Source: Clostridiales bacterium
Lineage (GTDB): Bacteria; Bacillota; Clostridia; Lachnospirales; Lachnospiraceae
Assembly: GCA_018365455.1 (NCBI GenBank)
Contig: JAGZJZ010000003.1
Location: 124,001-188,000 of the forward strand
Length of the DNA: 64,000 nucleotides
Direction: 5' to 3'
Shown: one piece after another, positions 9,514 to 19,245 of the stretch
Layout: each line of letters begins with the position of its first letter
Numbering within the stretch: the stretch's first letter is position 1
Program-made: the position numbers and the translations under genes
Notes under the pieces: model-generated
Seen by the model: the letters and a program-made list of their open reading frames with translations, nothing else
Told to the model about the DNA's origin: nothing
Databases searched by the model: none

Positions 9514-12500
9514 TTAATTTACATGAACTGTTATGATTTTCTTTATTCCATAGCAGGATACGGTGATTTCAGCTTTTCCTTTTTTCAGCGCTTTCATCTC
9601 GCCTTTACTGCTTACGGACACGATTTTACTCTTGCTGGATTGAAATCTGATTTTTCCGGCGGGTTTCACCTTTACGGATATTTTCGCACTTTTTCCTTTC
9701 TTCAGATTTACTGCCGTACTGCCTTTTACGCTCAGGCTTGGCTTTTTCACATTTACTTCACAGCGTTTTGTAATTCCGTTCGCTTTTGCAGTAATTGTTA
9801 CTTTGCCAGCTTTTTTGGCGGTAATTTTACCGTCTTTCACCGTTGCGATTTTCTTATTGCTGGTTTTCCACACAATTCGTTTACTGGAACCGGTTATCTT
9901 TGCGCCTATTTCTGCAGTTGTTCTCCCTTTTGTATACAGGGTAAGCTTTGTTTTGGTCAGTTTTAATGCCGGTTTTTTTACAGTAATCCGGCATGTCCTG
10001 CGGATACCATTTGCCGTAGCGGTGATCGTTACCTTCCCGGCTTTTTTTGCCGTTACTTTACCGTTTTTCACGGTTGCGATCTTTGTATCACCGGATTTCC
10101 AGCTGACCTTTTTACTTGGACCTGTCACTTTCGCAGTTAATCGAACAGACGTGGTTCCTTTGGTATAAATCGTTGCGCTGCTCTTATTCAGTGTCAGCGT
10201 CGATCCCGGTTCTGGTGCCGGTCTGGATTTTACCGTTATGGTACACTCTGCACTGATGGTACCCAGGTTTGCTTTTACTACGGCTGTTCCAGCTGCGGCT
10301 GCTTTTACCATACCCTTTGCGTCTACCGTTACTACTTTTCCATTGGAGGAACTCCAGGTGACAGCAGTTTCCACTTCATTTGTGGATGAGGTGAGCTGCA
10401 GCATATCTCCGGCTTCCATTTCCGCCTTGGCCATGTTTAACGTCAGTGTTACTTTCACAAGCTTCATTGCATTTTCTAACCGGGTTATTGCTGCCCTGAT
10501 TTCTTCGTCGCTGCTGTTTTTATTTCCTGCGATTTCTTTTGCCTCTGAAATGGCTGCCTGTAAATCTCTATAGCTGCTCTTTGTATAGATGCCTCCATCA
10601 TTTTTAATTGCCTGTGCTTCGCTAATTTTTGCATTTAAGCCGGAAGCATCTGCTCTTAATGTGGTGAAGTCTACCATTCCCGGTTCCGAACGATTTCCTG
10701 CAGCATCGTATGCCTCAACACTGATGGTGTATTGCGTGCCGCGCAGGAGGTCTTTTATTTCCACACCGGTTCCCTCTGTTACATCTGCCAGAATGGTGCC
10801 GCCATTTTTCACTTCATATCCTGCCACACCTACATTATCGTTTGATGGATTCCAGCTGATCCATGCCGTAGTCTGTCCAACGGGATCTGCTTTTACATTT
10901 TCCGGTGCTGACGGCGCTTCATCATCTTTTAGCTCCAAGGTTGTAAATGTAACACTTCCCGGATCTGACTCATTTCCTGCGACATCGTATGCAATGATAT
11001 CTATGGTATACGCTGTCTGGGGAGTCAGTCCAGTTAACGAATAACTGGTACCCTCGGTTACATTTGCTAAGAGCGTATCCTGTTTCATAACCTTATAACC
11101 AGCCACTCCAATATTGTCGGTTGCAGCTGTCCAGGAAATGTCAGCAGCTGCTGCTGTAATATTTTCTGCCTTTACATCTGCAGGTATGGATGGCTTTTCA
11201 GTGTCCGGATTTTCCGGTTCCCCAAGTGTTGTGAAGGATACGGTTCCCGGATCTGATTCGTTTCCTGCTGCATCGTAAGCTACTACACTGATTACATATT
11301 CGGTCCCAGAGTTCAGATTGGTAAGCTGTGCCTGTGTATCAGTCACCTGATCTTTCAGGATCACTTCTCCATTCTTAATCCGGTATCCTGCTACACCTTT
11401 GTTATCAGTCGAAGCTGTCCAGGAAATCACTGCGGTTGTATCTGTGATATCATCAGCTCTGACTTCTGCAGGTGCTGACGGCTTCTGGGTATCTTCCATA
11501 TCTTTGGTCCGGAAGGTCACACTTCCAGGCTGTGATTTGTTGCCTGCCGCATCATATGCAGTTACCGTTAAGGTATAATCCGTAGATGGAGTCAGTCCAT
11601 CCAGGATGGTGCTTGTTCCCTCGGTGATATCCTTTAAAAGTTCATCTCCATTTTTTACTTCGTATCCCTTAACGCCTACATTATCGGTGGAAGCATTCCA
11701 GCTGATGGAAGCGGATGTACTGGTAACTTCCTCTGCCTTAATATTCTCAGGAGTGGTTGGCGCCTGGGTATCCGCTTCTGCCGGATCTGTATAAGTAATG
11801 ACAGGTGTAACGTATGCAGAACTCTTGCTGGCATTCTGTGCACCGATGTTCTTAATTTCTAATCGGATATAGTCTCCTTTTGCTACCGGAATCTCAGCCG
11901 AAGCAATTTCCACACCGGTTCCGTCATTTGGAATCTGGATCTGCTCTCCGATCTGTTCTCCGTTTTTAGTTATAGTCAGGAAGACATCTGATCCTGTGTT
12001 GGGATCGGCTGTAGTTGCCATACGCAGAAATGCGTTCTTCTTATCCCCCATATCTTTAAATGACAGGATAATATTTCCGTTAACTGGTGACCGGTAGGCT
12101 GCGGAGTATCCCTGGCCCCTTTGTGAAACTGCCAAAGCATCGCAGAATAATCCACGCTTATCTGCCGTCTGCTGTCCACGGTTTCCTTCCAGACCGATTA
12201 CTGCATAATCCTTTCCATTCCAGGTGGCATAAGTATTATCAAATACAGTCATATTGCTGTATTCATTATTTTCTTTCTGCTGGGCAAACCATACATTCCC
12301 CTGCTTCGCCTCTACAAAATCTTTTGCCCATTGGTATTCATTTTTAGCAGCCAGTGTATACTCTGCTTCGGAGCCGTCTTCTGCAATTACTTTCAGGATC
12401 ATGCCATCTGCTGCGCTTCCCTGGGTTACTTCGGCATCATTCTGATAAATTTTTATAGCTGCCGTATCATTTACAGTAATTCCATTGATGATGTCTACCA

Positions 12501-14541
12501 CCGAAACAGTTGCTTTTTCCGTCATCGGCACATAAATTGTCTGGTCTTTCAACTCAAATACTGAATCATGGATACTGTTATCGGTATTTGCCGTTACCGT
12601 ATATTCTACCGTCTGGCTGCCATTCGATAAAGCCAGCTTGCTGCCGCCTGTCACAATATCGTCTCCGGTCAGTTCCTGCTCTTCCCGGTCAAATACCTTT
12701 ACCTCTAATTTCTTATCGTAAGATAAGTTACCTAAGAACTGATCTACGGTTGTATTCTTAGCCAGCCCGCTGATCTTGTACTCTGCAATGGTATAAACAG
12801 AGGAATACAGGTCCAGACTGACAGAAGCGGATTCATAAGCTCCAATATCCGGTGTTCCGGTTACTTCATTCCCGTAGAAATCCTTTCCTCCATTATCCGT
12901 TATGAATTTTCCGGCATTGATGGCAGGTGAATTTTCAGCCAGTTTATATCCGTCAAATACAGTTTCCTGTGTGGGATCATGATGGGGATTTGCTGTGCCG
13001 TTTGTAGTAGATGGTGCTTTTCCCGGATCTGCAAACACTGGCGTTCCCGCTGCTACGTTTACCGCATTCTCATCGTCCGCCGGTAAATTGGCATAGTTAT
13101 AATATAGGTTGTTGCTATAGCTTGCCCTGGTTCCGTTTAATGTCCAGTTTTCTGTTCTTGCCTGATCACCGGCATAGTATATAATATTATTTTCCAAATT
13201 CATCACACCGCCAGTCATGCCCGGACGGATAAACGGAACACCGTCTTTCACATAGAAGACGTTGTTGTAAATATGGGCATCCGGCTGGGATGGCGCATTG
13301 ATCACGCCTGCCAGGTCATTCTGGCTGATATTATAGCGGAAGGTATTTTGATATGCCTGTCCCAGACAGAACATGATACATCCGCCTCCGTTATTGTGGC
13401 TGTAGTTATACTGATAGAGTGTTCCGTCGCCGGAATCTGCATCCCACGCCTGTCCATCCTGGTTGAAATACGTGTCAAAGGCTTCATTGTACTGGAATAC
13501 TGCATCTTTACATTTCCATGGCCAGATCGCTGCCGCCACTCTGCCGCTTGAAGTTGCAGAATAGTCGGTTTCGTTAATCTGTCTTGCCGCCCCTTCCGAT
13601 ACGTTATACTCAATTAACGGACGGTCACAATACATGGTGGTAATTGCATCTCCGCCTGGCTCTTTCACGTAATTATTCCGGATCACCACATTTCCTGAAC
13701 CATATTTGGCAATGACACTGTCGGGTATTGCCGTATTGTTAAACTGTGCATGATATGCCGTATATCCCACGGCAATTCCCCAGCGGTTTACGTTTTCTAC
13801 CATACAGTTTTCTATCTTTACATCTTCATAACGTGAAATCCCCGTTTTGGATTCATCGTTTGGCTTAAATACCGTAAAATAGATACCACCGTTGTTCATG
13901 TGCTTGTCATACACATTTCCGATTACATCATGTATGTTCAGGTTATTCAGGTAGATATGATCTACCGTTCCCTTATCCTGGGCAACTGCAGCTACTCCTG
14001 TTCGTTCCATAACCTTCTGGCTGTTATACACGGTTTCAATCTTCGGTCCCCGGTTGCTCATTTCCAGATTGTTGATCTCAATATATTCGGAATCGTACAA
14101 TAAAATAGATGACGATACATAGCCAGTATAGACATGGCTTGCGCTGTCCAGGGGCTGCCCATAGTTCTGGTACCAGATTCCCTGTCCGTTTGTATTGATT
14201 ACCGGATCATTTCCTTCACCATATTTATCAATCACAATGGGATCTTCCGGCGAGCCGGACTGTCCGAAGAGATGCAGATATCCATTTGTAAATTCCGAAC
14301 CGGATTCTAACAGCACCCGGTCTCCTGGCTGTAAGGACAGCTCATTTATTTTCTGCAGGCTATAGAAAGGCTTCGATTCCGATGTTCCGTCATTGCTGTC
14401 CTTTCCATTTAATGTGCTGACATAATAGGTCGTACCTGTCCCGGCCTCCTGATCAGCTGCCGCACTTACTGTTATCCCCGGTGCAATACTGGAAACAATG
14501 ACAGCCAGTGCCGTAAGCATTGATAAGATCTTCTTTTTCAT
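9514..14541 (-). CDS. GH136-like lacto-N-biosidase with FN3 and Big_2 modules
   Basis: Secreted beta-helix enzyme of about 1675 residues. ATG at 14541 is preferred over GTG at 14550, because AGGGGGG lies directly before the GTG. Signal peptide 1-30; right-handed beta-helix about 35-590; Ig-like and jelly-roll domains to about 920; four FN3 repeats about 925-1295; one FIVAR-like helical unit about 1300-1370; four Big_2-like Ig repeats about 1370-1675, the last three very lysine-rich and probably cell-wall binding. The segment DGQAWDADSGDGT carries D362 and D369. Their seven-residue spacing fits the catalytic Asp pair reported for GH136 LnbX, as I recall it (from memory). GH136 enzymes release lacto-N-biose from type-1 chains of milk or mucin glycans. 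A close paralogue lies 15 bases upstream and a chaperone gene precedes both. A polysaccharide lyase fold is the alternative. Confidence 0.8.
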   Translation of the reverse strand: MKKKILSMLTALAVIVSSIAPGITVSAAADQEAGTGTTYYVSTLNGKDSNDGTSESKPFYSLQKINELSLQPGDRVLLESGSEFTNGYLHLFGQSGSPEDPIVIDKYGEGNDPVINTNGQGIWYQNYGQPLDSASHVYTGYVSSSILLYDSEYIEINNLEMSNRGPKIETVYNSQKVMERTGVAAVAQDKGTVDHIYLNNLNIHDVIGNVYDKHMNNGGIYFTVFKPNDESKTGISRYEDVKIENCMVENVNRWGIAVGYTAYHAQFNNTAIPDSVIAKYGSGNVVIRNNYVKEPGGDAITTMYCDRPLIEYNVSEGAARQINETDYSATSSGRVAAAIWPWKCKDAVFQYNEAFDTYFNQDGQAWDADSGDGTLYQYNYSHNNGGGCIMFCLGQAYQNTFRYNISQNDLAGVINAPSQPDAHIYNNVFYVKDGVPFIRPGMTGGVMNLENNIIYYAGDQARTENWTLNGTRASYSNNLYYNYANLPADDENAVNVAAGTPVFADPGKAPSTTNGTANPHHDPTQETVFDGYKLAENSPAINAGKFITDNGGKDFYGNEVTGTPDIGAYESASVSLDLYSSVYTIAEYKISGLAKNTTVDQFLGNLSYDKKLEVKVFDREEQELTGDDIVTGGSKLALSNGSQTVEYTVTANTDNSIHDSVFELKDQTIYVPMTEKATVSVVDIINGITVNDTAAIKIYQNDAEVTQGSAADGMILKVIAEDGSEAEYTLAAKNEYQWAKDFVEAKQGNVWFAQQKENNEYSNMTVFDNTYATWNGKDYAVIGLEGNRGQQTADKRGLFCDALAVSQRGQGYSAAYRSPVNGNIILSFKDMGDKKNAFLRMATTADPNTGSDVFLTITKNGEQIGEQIQIPNDGTGVEIASAEIPVAKGDYIRLEIKNIGAQNASKSSAYVTPVITYTDPAEADTQAPTTPENIKAEEVTSTSASISWNASTDNVGVKGYEVKNGDELLKDITEGTSTILDGLTPSTDYTLTVTAYDAAGNKSQPGSVTFRTKDMEDTQKPSAPAEVRADDITDTTAVISWTASTDNKGVAGYRIKNGEVILKDQVTDTQAQLTNLNSGTEYVISVVAYDAAGNESDPGTVSFTTLGEPENPDTEKPSIPADVKAENITAAAADISWTAATDNIGVAGYKVMKQDTLLANVTEGTSYSLTGLTPQTAYTIDIIAYDVAGNESDPGSVTFTTLELKDDEAPSAPENVKADPVGQTTAWISWNPSNDNVGVAGYEVKNGGTILADVTEGTGVEIKDLLRGTQYTISVEAYDAAGNRSEPGMVDFTTLRADASGLNAKISEAQAIKNDGGIYTKSSYRDLQAAISEAKEIAGNKNSSDEEIRAAITRLENAMKLVKVTLTLNMAKAEMEAGDMLQLTSSTNEVETAVTWSSSNGKVVTVDAKGMVKAAAAGTAVVKANLGTISAECTITVKSRPAPEPGSTLTLNKSSATIYTKGTTSVRLTAKVTGPSKKVSWKSGDTKIATVKNGKVTAKKAGKVTITATANGIRRTCRITVKKPALKLTKTKLTLYTKGRTTAEIGAKITGSSKRIVWKTSNKKIATVKDGKITAKKAGKVTITAKANGITKRCEVNVKKPSLSVKGSTAVNLKKGKSAKISVKVKPAGKIRFQSSKSKIVSVSSKGEMKALKKGKAEITVSCYGIKKIITVHVN

Positions 14542-14556
14542 CGTATTCACACCCCC

Positions 14557-16995
14557 CTATTCTTCATATCCAAGCCGGATTTCTGCTGCAGATGCGAAAA
14601 CTTTTCCGGCTTCCTGTGATTTGGAATCTTTTGCCCAGAGCTTTACATACCTGGCAGTTACCGATGGAAATTCTGCATATTTTATCTCAGAATTGTTATC
14701 CCAGCTTCCTGTAGCAGCTTTTGTCCAGTCTGTGCCGTTTGTACTGACGGAAACTTCATATTCGGTAATAATTCCATTTACCCCGCCTGATTTTCTGGGC
14801 ACATACTTCAGCATGCCTACCGGCTGTTCTTTACCCATATCAATCTGGATCCATGCTTCGCTTCTGTTACATCCGCTCCATGCCGTATGCCAGATTGTGC
14901 TCATATTATCATCCAGTACATAAGCCGGATTTCCTTCTGTGGCGTTGTTTGGCTGAAAGCTCCCTGCTGAAGCTGTCATTCCTTCTGTGGCATATTCGGC
15001 ATATACTTTTACCACATGTATATTATAGGTACTTGTCTCCTGCTCATTGTCTTTATTGATTACCTTTAATACCATCTCTTCTGTTACAGCCGTATCTGCC
15101 GCAACCTGTTCAGAGCCTTTCATTACCCTGCACTCCGCTTTTGCAGATGCCTTGATATTTTTTAAGAATTCCTCTGCTGTTGTACCTTTTGGCACATTCT
15201 GGATATCCTGATCCTGCACCAGGTAACGGTCTGAATATACCTTTAATGAAACAGGTTCTTCCACAGTTGTTTCATGAATGCCAATATCAGGTACAATTCC
15301 CGTCAACTGATTTTCAAAGAAATCCTGAGATGCATTATTAGGAATATATACGCCGGCATTTACAGCTGGGGAATCGTCCGCGATTTTATATCCTGCAAAG
15401 GCACTTCTGTCATGAACCTTCCCGCCTGCCTGAACAGTGACGGGAGCACTTCCCGGATTTTCAAATTTCGGATCTGCCGTGATTGCATCCGCTTCCGGAA
15501 GAGCCGGCATTCCTTCTTCGCTGTAACCATAGTAGATGTTATTTTCAAATGTTTTGTTATTACCAGGGTTCCAGCCATCATCACTGACTTTTTTATTTGT
15601 GCTGACATTGTAGAAGATGTTATTAGCCAGATACCCGGCTCCGCCTCGCTTGCCTGCTGCCGGATGGTGGATTGCCGTTTCCAGATCCCCTCCCACATAG
15701 AATACATTATTATAGATTTTAGCAAGCGGATTGCCCTGGAATGTGATGAGGCATTTCAAATCATCCTGGCTTAGATTATACCGGAATGTTCCGTTATAGG
15801 CCTCATTCAGACAGATCAGCATGGAACCGCCTCCATTGTTATGGCTGTAGTTATACTGGTATACGGTACCGTCCGACCAGTCAATGTCCCATGCCTGCCC
15901 GTCACCGTTTCCTTCACCCACTGTGTCAAATGCTTCATTGTATTGGAAAACTGCATCTTTGCACTTCCATGGCCAAATTGCCGCACAGAAGGACTGCCAG
16001 TATCCCTCATATCCGTCATCCAGGTCCACACCTGCCGTATCGGATACATTATTTTGAATCATCGGACGGTAAGCATACATGGCAACGATGGCATCATTTC
16101 CCGCATTCTGAACATAATTTCCTTCCAGAACCAGATTGGTATGCCCGTATTTTTTCACCGTTTCATCTGCCAGAGCTGCTCCGCCAAACTTATCATGCTG
16201 ATATGTATAACCTACCACTATCCCTGCTCTGGAAACATCCTTCACATAACAGTTGCTGATTTTTACATCTTGATATCTTGCAATACCGGTTGCTTCTTCA
16301 TTTTCCGGTTTCAGAACATTCATCTGGATTCCGCCGTTGTTCATATGCTTGTCCTGAAGATTCCCCGATACATCGTGGATATAGAGGTTATCCAGGTAAA
16401 TATGCTCCATGGTTCCCCCGTCTTTTGCAATTCCAGCCACACCGGTACGATCCATTCTGCCGGACGCTTTATTCACATTTGTTCCAAAATAATCAAAATC
16501 GTTTGATATGTTTGTGATTTCCAGGTTACTGATCTCTACATAATCCACATCATAAAGCAAAATTGCGGAAGAAACATATCCGCTGCTTCTGTGTCCGCTG
16601 TTATCCATTGCTTTTCCATAGTCCTGGTACCAGACTCCTTCACCATTACAGTTGATCACCGGTTTATTTCCTTCTCCATAGCTGTTGATGGTAATGGGGT
16701 TTTCCTGTGTACCTCCCACATTTTGTAAATGAATAAATCCATTGAATATGGATCCCGATTCCAGCAATACAGAATCCCCTGGACCCAGGGTTACATTTTC
16801 AAGCTTGTCTAAAGTCTCCCATGCTTCTCTTTCTGAAGTACCACTGTTTCCATTATCTCCATTCCTACTGCTTATATAGTAGGTTGTGCCCACGTCGGCT
16901 GTCTCTGCAGCTTTTACATAGGGCATGGAATTAAATGCCTGAGTACTGCATACCAGAGTAACTGCCAGCATGAACGATAAAAATTTCTTTTTCAT
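14557..16995 (-). CDS. GH136-like lacto-N-biosidase with CBM32
   Basis: 812-residue secreted paralogue of the next gene in the operon. Start follows GAAAGGAG. Signal peptide about 1-30, beta-helix about 35-590 with the same block order (GVWYQDYGKAMD, MDRTGVAGIA, DKHMNNGGIQ, AAIWPWKCKDAVFQYNEAFD), then a cadherin-like Ig domain and an F5/8 type C (CBM32) domain at about 665-812. The catalytic block DGQAWDIDWSDGT holds D365 and D372 at the same relative positions as in the longer copy, so both look active. The two copies share the catalytic half but carry unrelated C-termini: a glycan-binding domain here, and long FN3/Big_2 tails in the other. Likely released or loosely bound, acting on LNB-terminated host glycans. 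Substrate is inferred from family resemblance only. Confidence 0.8.
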   Translation of the reverse strand: MKKKFLSFMLAVTLVCSTQAFNSMPYVKAAETADVGTTYYISSRNGDNGNSGTSEREAWETLDKLENVTLGPGDSVLLESGSIFNGFIHLQNVGGTQENPITINSYGEGNKPVINCNGEGVWYQDYGKAMDNSGHRSSGYVSSAILLYDVDYVEISNLEITNISNDFDYFGTNVNKASGRMDRTGVAGIAKDGGTMEHIYLDNLYIHDVSGNLQDKHMNNGGIQMNVLKPENEEATGIARYQDVKISNCYVKDVSRAGIVVGYTYQHDKFGGAALADETVKKYGHTNLVLEGNYVQNAGNDAIVAMYAYRPMIQNNVSDTAGVDLDDGYEGYWQSFCAAIWPWKCKDAVFQYNEAFDTVGEGNGDGQAWDIDWSDGTVYQYNYSHNNGGGSMLICLNEAYNGTFRYNLSQDDLKCLITFQGNPLAKIYNNVFYVGGDLETAIHHPAAGKRGGAGYLANNIFYNVSTNKKVSDDGWNPGNNKTFENNIYYGYSEEGMPALPEADAITADPKFENPGSAPVTVQAGGKVHDRSAFAGYKIADDSPAVNAGVYIPNNASQDFFENQLTGIVPDIGIHETTVEEPVSLKVYSDRYLVQDQDIQNVPKGTTAEEFLKNIKASAKAECRVMKGSEQVAADTAVTEEMVLKVINKDNEQETSTYNIHVVKVYAEYATEGMTASAGSFQPNNATEGNPAYVLDDNMSTIWHTAWSGCNRSEAWIQIDMGKEQPVGMLKYVPRKSGGVNGIITEYEVSVSTNGTDWTKAATGSWDNNSEIKYAEFPSVTARYVKLWAKDSKSQEAGKVFASAAEIRLGYEE

Positions 16996-17088
16996 CCTCT
17001 TACTCCTTTCTTTCCATTAAATTTTTATTGATAACTATCTTTTCCAGACACAGTGCTTCCTGCATGCGGAAAAAATGTTTATCCACCT

Positions 17089-18144
17089 TTAATTCATTAC
17101 CTGCTGCTTTGTATAAGCATAGATCCGGTCCATATTTCCCCGGACTTCATAACCTGCAGCCTTCTTCGTCAGAATACTTTCATAATTGGCTTCCCTGAGA
17201 CTTTTATTGATATTATCTTTTACCGTGTCCAGAGGATAATAATCATTTACATTCCGGTCTGTACATTGAATCAGATACAAAGTTCCATTTTCATCAATGA
17301 CCCTGGTAACTTCCCCCTTTTTCAAATCTGCTGCATAATCCAGTACATCTCCCATTATTCTGCTGTAAGCCCCTATATCCCCGGACAATAATTCCTGATG
17401 GGTATAATAAGGCATTAACAGCTCTTCTCTCTGTATCAAATCGGACAGTGGCTCCTTATCGCTGATTTTTCCGTGGAGTTCTGTCATCTTATCCTTTAAA
17501 TTTCGGTACTGCGCCTCATCCATTCCCGATGCCAGGTACTCTATTTTTATAAATTCCAATGTTATATCATCATTCTGACGAAATATTTTATCCTTTTGCT
17601 GGTCATAGTAGACTTGTCTCTCCTCATCTGTAACTTTCATTCCTTCGTTGTCCAGATCAGAGCAGTATTGTTTTTGTATTGCATCCATAGAATATTCTTT
17701 ATACAATTTCAGTGAAAAATTGGAAAGTCCATAGACGGGTTCCCCCTTCTTTATTTTATTGGCTCTGGCTTCATTTTCGTCTTCCATTCTCTTCTTCAGC
17801 GCCTGATACCCTGTTTCTTCTATGTAACCCTTTTCTTTTGCCAAATCGAAAACTGCCGCAGAATACTTTAACTGCTCAATTACCTGGTCGGTCAGTACAC
17901 GGTAAGGAACCTCACCTTCAATCTCTTTCTCCCAGGAATCCCCTTTCAGTGTAATTCCTGCTTTTTCATAAAAATACTGGCTCACCTCATTTATTTGCTC
18001 ATTCACCGTATCCAGATATTCTTCTTTGTCAATTTTTTCTCCATTTATTTTTAATTGAAAACCTGTCTGATTATAAATTATAACAATTGCAAATCCTACA
18101 ATCAGCAATATAATTGGTATCCCTATCCACAATTTCTTCTTCAT
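17089..18144 (-). CDS. Membrane-anchored PrsA/SurA-like foldase, probable GH136 chaperone
   Basis: 351 residues. ATG follows AGGAGG. One N-terminal membrane segment (about 5-26, IGIPIILLIVGFAIVIIY) with no lipobox cysteine, then a helical SurA_N-like region (about 30-190) and a C-terminal parvulin-like region (about 225-330) with the PPIase-like pattern LKKGEVTRVIDENGTLYLIQCTDR. It is the first gene of the operon that encodes two GH136-like enzymes. Bifidobacterial LnbX needs the dedicated chaperone LnbY, and the Roseburia/Eubacterium GH136 enzymes need a helical partner subunit. I infer that this protein has that role. Sequence homology to LnbY itself was not tested. It could also be a general PrsA-type foldase. 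Confidence 0.75.
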   Translation of the reverse strand: MKKKLWIGIPIILLIVGFAIVIIYNQTGFQLKINGEKIDKEEYLDTVNEQINEVSQYFYEKAGITLKGDSWEKEIEGEVPYRVLTDQVIEQLKYSAAVFDLAKEKGYIEETGYQALKKRMEDENEARANKIKKGEPVYGLSNFSLKLYKEYSMDAIQKQYCSDLDNEGMKVTDEERQVYYDQQKDKIFRQNDDITLEFIKIEYLASGMDEAQYRNLKDKMTELHGKISDKEPLSDLIQREELLMPYYTHQELLSGDIGAYSRIMGDVLDYAADLKKGEVTRVIDENGTLYLIQCTDRNVNDYYPLDTVKDNINKSLREANYESILTKKAAGYEVRGNMDRIYAYTKQQVMN

Positions 18145-18177
18145 GCCATAGCCTCCTAGTTATATTCCACAATTTCA

Positions 18178-18206
18178 TTGACACATCTTTGTAAATATTA
18201 TATCAT
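18178..18206 (+). promoter_or_regulatory. Promoter of AraC regulator
   Basis: A perfect -35 (TTGACA, 18178-18183) and a good -10 (TATCAT, 18201-18206) are 17 bases apart, about 76 bases before the regulator ATG. It lies in the 138-base divergent gap shared with the chaperone-GH136 operon, so the regulator may control both directions from here. Confidence 0.7.
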
Positions 18207-18282
18207 TTGTATAATAACGTTGCTTGTTAAAACCTGTTTATTTTCAGGCATTTTTTGTATAATCCGGAACAAGGAGATTTTT

Positions 18283-19200
18283 ATGTACTACACTACTTAC
18301 GCAAACACAAAATCCACCACTGGATCAGAAACACGGTTTGTTCTGTCGGACCAGGCGATCATAAGCGCTGTCAAACAACACCGTGAAAATTTTTATACTT
18401 TTGCAAAACATATCCATAAAAGCATAGAAGTATATCAGCTGACCTCAGGGGCCTGCAGCATGGAAATCAAGAATCAGATTATTAACTGTGAAAAAGATGA
18501 TATTGTCATTATTATGCCAAATATTGTTCACTCTTTTTATCTTACCTGCAAAGAACCCTGTACCTTTAACCACATCCATTTTGACCCAACCTATTTCCAG
18601 GAATTATATCTGAATACTACCGGAAGCAGCAATCCGGATGATGCGATTGATATGATATCTTCCCTTTACTATTGCTGTAACGTATTTTACAAAGCAAAAA
18701 TTACGGAAAGAATGGCTTCCCTGATTGAAAAAATAATTACCAGCACTCAGGAAGACCATTTTTTCTCCCGGTCTTATTCAAATTTATACATAACTGAATT
18801 ACTGATCTCTGTTTTAGAAACACTTGATATGGATTTCTCTTTTTCCAAACACTATGCCCCCAGGCAAAACCGCTATGTCTCCTTTACATTATCCTATATA
18901 CATAAACATTACGATTCTAAAATTTTAATTGGTGACATCTCGGATAAATTAGGCATCTCAACCCGATATCTCAGTGAAATTTTTTTCAAACAGATGAATT
19001 TGACCATATCCAATTATATCAATATTTACCGAATTAATCAGGCTATTGATTTAATGACAACTACGGATATGTCCCTCACTATGATTGCCAGCCAGATCGG
19101 GCTGAAAGATTCTCAGCATTTTTCCAAACTGTTTAACAGTATTATTGGGATTACCCCTTATAAGTATAAGAAAATGCTGAAACATGATTTTAATGAATAG
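18283..19200 (+). CDS. AraC-family regulator next to the GH136 operon
   Basis: 305 residues. The frame is open from 18178, but that ATG is inside the -35 box. ATG at 18283 (MYYTTYANTKS) has AAGGAG seven bases before it. N-terminal cupin-type sensing domain about 40-130 (SIEVYQLTSGACSMEI, DDIVIIMPNIVHSFYL), C-terminal double helix-turn-helix about 205-300 (ISDKLGISTRYLSEIFFKQ; IASQIGLKDSQHFSKLFNS, ITPYKYKK). Divergent from the chaperone-GH136 operon and so probably its activator, with a sugar effector, as is usual for AraC proteins beside glycan loci. Confidence 0.9.
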   Translation: MYYTTYANTKSTTGSETRFVLSDQAIISAVKQHRENFYTFAKHIHKSIEVYQLTSGACSMEIKNQIINCEKDDIVIIMPNIVHSFYLTCKEPCTFNHIHFDPTYFQELYLNTTGSSNPDDAIDMISSLYYCCNVFYKAKITERMASLIEKIITSTQEDHFFSRSYSNLYITELLISVLETLDMDFSFSKHYAPRQNRYVSFTLSYIHKHYDSKILIGDISDKLGISTRYLSEIFFKQMNLTISNYINIYRINQAIDLMTTTDMSLTMIASQIGLKDSQHFSKLFNSIIGITPYKYKKMLKHDFNE

Positions 19201-19203
19201 GAC

Positions 19204-19232
19204 AAAAAAAGGAACGGCCTTTGCCGTTCCTT
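19204..19232 (-). terminator. Terminator of SH3 protein gene, possibly bidirectional
   Basis: Perfect 10-bp stem AAGGAACGGC with a 4-base loop between the convergent AraC and SH3-protein genes. On the minus strand it is followed by seven T residues, so it mainly serves the minus-strand gene. On the plus strand the tail is T-poor, but it could still slow read-through from the AraC gene. Confidence 0.85.
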
Positions 19233-19245
19233 AAACTAATCTCTT

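Noticed and set aside
9505..11044. Plus-strand open frames rich in F, S and V opposite the Big_2 and FN3 repeats.
   Set aside because: They arise from the reverse complement of lysine- and threonine-rich repeats and have no start signals.
18178..18282. N-terminal extension of the AraC regulator starting at 18178.
   Set aside because: That ATG is part of the -35 TTGACA context, and a good ribosome site precedes the ATG at 18283.
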